Source of the DNA: Desulfobacteraceae bacterium
GTDB taxonomy: Bacteria; Desulfobacterota; Desulfobacteria; Desulfobacterales; Desulfosalsimonadaceae
Reading direction: 5' to 3'
Assembly: GCA_007136525.1 (NCBI GenBank)
Contig: SLGU01000156.1
Span: forward strand, 1 to 9,709
Length of the DNA: 9,709 bases
Numbering within the stretch: the stretch's first letter is position 1; every line of letters starts with the position of its first letter. The notes below the pieces were generated by a model. That model saw only the letters and a program-made list of their open reading frames with translations, made no database searches and was not told the origin of the DNA. Positions 6,018 to 9,709 of the stretch are shown here, in pieces. The translations under genes were made by a program, and so were the position numbers.

Positions 6018-6773
6018 ATGACCGAAAAAAGCAAAGCATTGACAGTGGTTGACAGTTTCAGCGTTCCGCAGCTCTTTGAATCCGCAGAGCTGATGGAAGA
6101 GATGGATGGCCTGCAGTTCCGATTTACTCACGTCAAGGTGCCCGCCGGCGGCGGCCTGGCTTTTGAGCTGCCAGGCGACGACGACGACGAGCCGGAGATC
6201 GAAAAGACCTTAGAAGGCGTGATCGTGCATCACCATGCGGTCAATGCCTACTGGTCCGAAGAATTTACCGGCGGCAACGAACCGCCAGACTGCGCTTCTC
6301 TCGATGGGAAGGTGGGAGTGGGCAGCCCGGGCGGCCCCTGCAACAGTTGCCCGATGAACGATTGGGGCAGCGGCCGGGACGGTAAGGGCAAGGCTTGTAA
6401 TAACCGGCGCAGGATTTACCTGCTGCGCGCCGGCGAGATGTTTCCGATTTTGCTCAGCCTGCCGCCTACCAGCCTGGGCAACTTCGCCGACCTGCTCAGC
6501 AGGCGGCTGATCCAGCGCGGCCTGACAACTAAGCAGGTTGTGGTTCGGGGCAAGATCAAGAAAGCTGTTAGCTCAACAGGGATCGATTATAGCCAGGTTG
6601 TTTGGAGCGTTAACGGCCGGCTTGCACAGCAGGACGCCGAAAGGATGAAGGAGTACGGCGAAAGTATCAAGGCCCTGGCCGGTGGCTTGACCGTTGACCA
6701 GGTGGAGGGCATGGAAACAATCGACGCAGAAGCGACAACAAAGGACAGCGGATCGCAGGATGATGTTTTTTAG
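6018..6773 (+). CDS. Putative ssDNA-binding protein with Cys4 motif and acidic C-terminal tip
   Basis: The 251-residue protein has an N-terminal strand-rich part, an acidic patch (GDDDDEPEIE, 53-62) and a cysteine cluster: Cys92, Cys108, Cys111 and Cys127 in PPDCASLDG...GGPCNSCPMNDWGSG...GKACNN, very likely a zinc site. A conserved-looking MFPILLSLPPTSLGNFADLLSRRL region (141-164) and a VVRGKI strand follow, with a flexible tail ending in SGSQDDVF. The acidic-hydrophobic tip DDVF resembles the partner-binding tail of bacterial SSB proteins. Together with its place between a Gp157-like gene and the primase this suggests a ssDNA-binding or recombination mediator role. That is inference; the fold is not certain. 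AAGGAG at 6001-6006 is 11 bases before the ATG, slightly long. A strong hairpin lies 14 bases after the stop. Confidence 0.72.
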   Translation: MTEKSKALTVVDSFSVPQLFESAELMEEMDGLQFRFTHVKVPAGGGLAFELPGDDDDEPEIEKTLEGVIVHHHAVNAYWSEEFTGGNEPPDCASLDGKVGVGSPGGPCNSCPMNDWGSGRDGKGKACNNRRRIYLLRAGEMFPILLSLPPTSLGNFADLLSRRLIQRGLTTKQVVVRGKIKKAVSSTGIDYSQVVWSVNGRLAQQDAERMKEYGESIKALAGGLTVDQVEGMETIDAEATTKDSGSQDDVF

Positions 6774-6787
6774 CAGATGATCTCAGC

Positions 6788-6821
6788 GCAAGGGCCCGGA
6801 CCTTTATTCCCGGGCCCTTGC
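6788..6821 (+). terminator. Strong hairpin, terminator-like but lacking a U-tract
   Basis: GCAAGGGCCCGG (6788-6799) is perfectly complementary to CCGGGCCCTTGC (6810-6821), a 12-bp GC-rich stem with a ten-base loop. It lies just after the stop at 6771-6773 and is the only element in the 83 bases before the primase gene apart from that gene's ribosome binding site. The 3' flank is CATAAGTTAG, not a T-run, so efficient intrinsic termination is doubtful. Partial termination, RNA processing or pausing are alternatives. I see no convincing promoter between it and 6857. Confidence 0.5.
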
Positions 6822-6840
6822 CATAAGTTAGACGATACCC

Positions 6841-6849
6841 AGGGGAGGG
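6841..6849 (+). promoter_or_regulatory. Ribosome binding site that decides the ATT start of the primase-helicase gene
   Basis: AGGGGAGGG ends seven bases before ATT at 6857. The same string, AGGGGAGGG, serves the helicase gene at 2513-2521. The overlapping TTG at 6858 would stop after three codons (TTG ACT TTT TAA), so it cannot be the start. No ATG occurs in the primase frame until 7322. Confidence 0.7.
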
Positions 6850-6856
6850 AACGGCG

Positions 6857-9709
6857 ATTGACTTTTTAAAGAGATTATACGAATTTGCCGATGATGGATG
6901 GTTGACGTTATGGACAAAGAATCCTGAAAGAACATACTGGTTCAGGGTTGATCAGATAGATGAAGCACAGCAGCAGGCGGAACAACTGGCCGATTCGGCA
7001 GATGTTTACTACGGCCTGGGGCTAAGGGCGGAAAAACTCGCGCAGGGGCGCGGTGGTAACGATGATGTAACAGCGATCCCCGGGTTTTGGGTTGATTTAG
7101 ACATTGCGAGCGACGCCCACAAGCAAGCGGACCTGCCGCCGGACACCGAAGCGGCGATCAACTTACTGGCGGAGTTCCCGCTACACCCTACGATCATAGT
7201 TAACAGCGGATACGGCCTCCACGCTTACTGGCTTTTCGTTGAGCCGTGGACGCTGGACGACGCAGACGAGCGCGCCGCCGCAGCGGATTTAAGCCAGCGG
7301 CTGCAATTCACCCTGCGCACGATGGCCAAAAGCCACGGCTGGAAGATCGACAACACCAGCGACCTGGCCCGGATCTTAAGGGTGCCGGGCACAAAAAACC
7401 ACAAAAAAGACACCGTAAAGAAAGTAGAGATCATCCGGGATAGCGACCGGCGCTATAACCCTACGGACTTCGAGCAATTTTTGATCGACCCGCAAGAGGC
7501 CCAGCTGCGCGAAGAGATCAGTATCCAGGCCGGCCCGGCTTCCGTGGTTGTTGAGCGCTGCGCTTTTATCCAGCATTGCAGGGATAACGCCGCGAGCCTG
7601 CCCGAGCCTGAGTGGTACGCAATGATCTCCAACTTATGCCGGGCCGAAGCCGGCGAGCAGGCGATCCACGAGCTCAGCAAGCCTTATGCCGGTTACAGCA
7701 CAAAAGAGACCACAACCAAGATCGAGCACGCCTTAGATAACGGGTACCCGCAGACCTGCACCTATATTCAGCGCGACCTGGGCTTCACAGGGTGCCCAAA
7801 AGACGGCTGCAGGGTGGTTGCACCTATCAGCCATGCAATAAGCCGCACAGCGCGCGCACGGCACGCTTTAGGCGATATCAGCGACAAAGGGGCGCAGGAG
7901 ATCCTGACCCCGGAGATCGTCGGCGCGCTGGCCATCCTGAAAAAAGAGGACCCTACCAGCTACGCCGGGATCAAGGCGGAACTAAAGGGGCGCGTTAACC
8001 TGAACGACCTGGAGAAAGCCGTAAAACACCAGATCGCCGAAAACCAAAAAATGCGGCTGGTCCAGGCCGATGAGGCCCCGCTTAAGCTCGAGGATATTTT
8101 ACCCGGATCGCCTTTATCTGAAATGAAAGTGCCTTACGAATGGAGCTATAACGAGCAGGGCGTTTGGCGGCAAAAGCGCACAAAGGATGGCGACGTTGAG
8201 ACGATCTGCGCCTGCCCGGTGCCGGTCATGCTCAGCAAGAGGATGCGTAACATCGACACCGGCGAGGAAAAGGTTGAGCTCAGTTTTTACCGGGACAAAA
8301 AATGGCAACAGGTGATCGCGGACAGATCAACCATATTCAGCCGGCAAGGGATCGTGCAGGTGGCTAACCGGGGCCTGCCGGTTAGCAGCGAGAGCGCCAA
8401 GAACCTGATCACATACCTGGACGCGCTGGAGCGCGACAACCTTAATATATTGCCGCTTAAGCGCAGCATCAGCCGGATGGGTTGGATCGGCAAAAAGAGC
8501 TTTTTGCCCGGCCACGCCGAAGAAGTTGAGATCGATATCGACGACACCAACAGCATGGGCGGCATAATCGCCGGATACCACGAGCAGGGCACGATGGACG
8601 GCTGGAAGGTGAACGTCGCCAACAAAGCCAGGCGCTACCCGCTGGCCAGGTTTATTTTAGCCGCGAGCTTCGCAGCTCCGCTACTGAAGGTGTTAAACGA
8701 GCGTTCATTTATCGTCCACCTTTATGGACCGAGCAAGGGCGGCAAGACCGCGGCGCTTAAGGCGGCTTTAAGTGTTTGGGGCAAGCCAAGCGATATTATG
8801 GCCAACTTCAACAGTACTAAGGTGGGCCTGGAGCGGATGGCAGGATTTTTTTGTGATCTGCCTTTAGGGGTTGACGAGCGCCAGGTAATGGGCGACCGGC
8901 AAGCAGTCTTAGATAGTATCGTATATCTTTTAGGGCAGGGACAAGGCAAGCTCAGGGGCGCTAAGAGCGGCGGCCTGCAGCAGGTTCAGCGCTGGCAGAC
9001 GATCGCGCTTACAACCGGAGAGCAGGCCCTCACAGCGGAAACCAGCCGGGAGGGTGCCCGCACCCGGTCGCTGGAGCTATACGGCAAGATTATCAAAAAT
9101 GAAAAAGTGGCCAGGGACTTGCACCATAACAGCGCGGCCGATTACGGCCACGCCGGGCCCGCGTTTATTGAGCGCCTGATCGCCCTGGTCGAAGCTGACA
9201 AGGATAGCATCATCAACGAACACCGGGCCGTGGTCGAGGGTTTAATGGGCGAATACAGCGACTATGTAAGCGCGCACCTGAGTTACATCGGGCTGATCAG
9301 CCTAGCCGACTACTATGCCAGCCGCTGGCTTTTCGGGTTATCGGACGAGCAAGCGGGCCAGGAAGCGATCGACATGGGTGCCCAGGTTCTCGGCCTGATC
9401 GAAACCCAAACAGAGATCAGCGAATCAAACCGCGCCTATGAATACCTTAAGAGCTGGGCGGAGATCAACGAAAACTATTTTGGTGCCAGCGACCGGCAAA
9501 AATATGGCCAGTATGACGAGATCGAAGATGTTTTGTATATTTACCCACCCATTTTCGAGGAAGCCCTGCGCGAACAGGGGTTCAGCGCCGGCCGGATATT
9601 AAGAGACTGGCGCGAGGAAGGCCGGATCCTGATCCAGGAGGATAAGCGCCTAAAATACAAGAAATGGGATCCCACAACCAAAAAGCTCAGCTTTTTTATT
9701 GCTGTAAAA
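6857..9709 (+). CDS. Primase-polymerase (AEP) fused to DUF927 helicase, 3' end outside the window
   Basis: One frame of 951 codons runs without a stop to the window end. N-terminal AEP primase motifs are intact: FWVDLD with Asp80 and Asp82 (catalytic metal ligands), SGYGLHAYW (117-125, His122), and DLARILRVPGTKNHK (169-183). A middle helical region ends with TCTYIQRDLGFTGCPKDGC, a cysteine-rich stretch. From about residue 430 it is DUF927: VELSFYRDKKWQ..., Walker A GPSKGGKT (624-631) and a Walker B-like LPLGVDE (668-674), then a winged-helix-like C-terminus. Such proteins prime and unwind DNA for phage or plasmid replication. The start is assigned to ATT 6857 from AGGGGAGGG at 6841-6849; the next alternative, TTG 6902, lacks a good site and would cut into the conserved N-terminus. 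Upstream the frame is open only from 6827. The C-terminus is probably nearly complete. Confidence 0.9.
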   Translation, partial: MDFLKRLYEFADDGWLTLWTKNPERTYWFRVDQIDEAQQQAEQLADSADVYYGLGLRAEKLAQGRGGNDDVTAIPGFWVDLDIASDAHKQADLPPDTEAAINLLAEFPLHPTIIVNSGYGLHAYWLFVEPWTLDDADERAAAADLSQRLQFTLRTMAKSHGWKIDNTSDLARILRVPGTKNHKKDTVKKVEIIRDSDRRYNPTDFEQFLIDPQEAQLREEISIQAGPASVVVERCAFIQHCRDNAASLPEPEWYAMISNLCRAEAGEQAIHELSKPYAGYSTKETTTKIEHALDNGYPQTCTYIQRDLGFTGCPKDGCRVVAPISHAISRTARARHALGDISDKGAQEILTPEIVGALAILKKEDPTSYAGIKAELKGRVNLNDLEKAVKHQIAENQKMRLVQADEAPLKLEDILPGSPLSEMKVPYEWSYNEQGVWRQKRTKDGDVETICACPVPVMLSKRMRNIDTGEEKVELSFYRDKKWQQVIADRSTIFSRQGIVQVANRGLPVSSESAKNLITYLDALERDNLNILPLKRSISRMGWIGKKSFLPGHAEEVEIDIDDTNSMGGIIAGYHEQGTMDGWKVNVANKARRYPLARFILAASFAAPLLKVLNERSFIVHLYGPSKGGKTAALKAALSVWGKPSDIMANFNSTKVGLERMAGFFCDLPLGVDERQVMGDRQAVLDSIVYLLGQGQGKLRGAKSGGLQQVQRWQTIALTTGEQALTAETSREGARTRSLELYGKIIKNEKVARDLHHNSAADYGHAGPAFIERLIALVEADKDSIINEHRAVVEGLMGEYSDYVSAHLSYIGLISLADYYASRWLFGLSDEQAGQEAIDMGAQVLGLIETQTEISESNRAYEYLKSWAEINENYFGASDRQKYGQYDEIEDVLYIYPPIFEEALREQGFSAGRILRDWREEGRILIQEDKRLKYKKWDPTTKKLSFFIAVK
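9680..9697 (+). other. Small hairpin with T-run near the 3' end of the primase-helicase gene
   Basis: AAAAAGC (9680-9686) and GCTTTTT (9690-9696) can pair around TCA, with one further T at 9697. The stem has only two G-C pairs and lies inside coding sequence (KKLSFF), so it is a weak terminator candidate at best. Confidence 0.2.

Noticed and set aside
6069..6092. 7-bp inverted repeat CAGCTCT/AGAGCTG near the start of the Cys4 protein gene
   Set aside because: It is inside coding sequence, moderate in strength and with no regulatory context, so it is probably chance.
6818..6846. TTGCCA as a possible -35 before the primase gene
   Set aside because: The sequence 16-18 bases downstream is AGGGGA-like and is the ribosome binding site; no -10 is present.
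8846..8852. Run of seven T in the DUF927 part
   Set aside because: The frame is open on both sides and the Walker B-like segment follows in frame, so there is no evidence of a frameshift mutation or programmed slip.
7009..8949. Several antisense and short + strand frames across the last 2 kb
   Set aside because: All lie within the continuous primase-DUF927 frame with intact catalytic motifs; none has a convincing ribosome binding site or recognisable protein.
1..9709. CRISPR array, tRNA, iteron cluster, insertion sequence or attachment site
   Set aside because: I looked for evenly spaced repeats, tRNA-like cloverleafs, tandem iterons and terminal inverted repeats and found none that can be supported by eye.

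Overview
The window reads as the early/replication module of a phage, prophage or related mobile element. All ten genes I can support lie on the + strand, tightly packed, with strong AAGGAGG-type ribosome binding sites. This Shine-Dalgarno style, the moderately GC-rich coding and the gene families point to a Firmicutes (Clostridia-like) host; that host assignment is inference. I see no tRNA, rRNA, CRISPR array, insertion sequence, integrase, attachment site or virion gene, so lytic phage, prophage and conjugative element cannot be separated from this window alone.

Layout. Positions 5-1135 hold two small unrecognised proteins and a gamma-glutamylcyclotransferase-fold protein. Near 1127-1155 there is a convincing promoter (extended -10), followed by a small XRE-type regulator (1181-1417) and a GC-rich hairpin. 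Positions 1467-4240 carry a DUF932 protein translationally coupled (TAATG) to a SNF2-type helicase with a HARP-like N-terminal region. A 140-base intergenic stretch with a long inverted repeat and a G-quadruplex-type motif follows. It leads into a 54-residue Cys/His zinc-finger-like protein (4381-4545), an ADP-ribosylglycohydrolase (4558-5577), a coiled-coil Gp157-like protein (5570-5983) and a Cys4 protein with an SSB-like acidic C-terminal tip (6018-6773). A strong hairpin without a U-tract sits at 6788-6821.

The last 2.85 kb (6857 to the window end) is one uninterrupted frame of 951 codons: a primase-polymerase (AEP) fused to a DUF927 P-loop helicase. Its best start is an ATT codon behind an excellent Shine-Dalgarno, and its stop lies outside the window, so simple gene finding can miss it.

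How it fits together (inference): the PrimPol-helicase would initiate and unwind, the putative ssDNA-binding protein would coat single strands, and the SNF2/HARP-like enzyme with its DUF932 partner would remodel or anneal forks. The Gp157-like protein is an accessory of the same early operon. The ADP-ribosylglycohydrolase and the cyclotransferase-fold protein look like cargo acting on host chemistry, possibly against defence. The XRE protein probably controls its own internal promoter.
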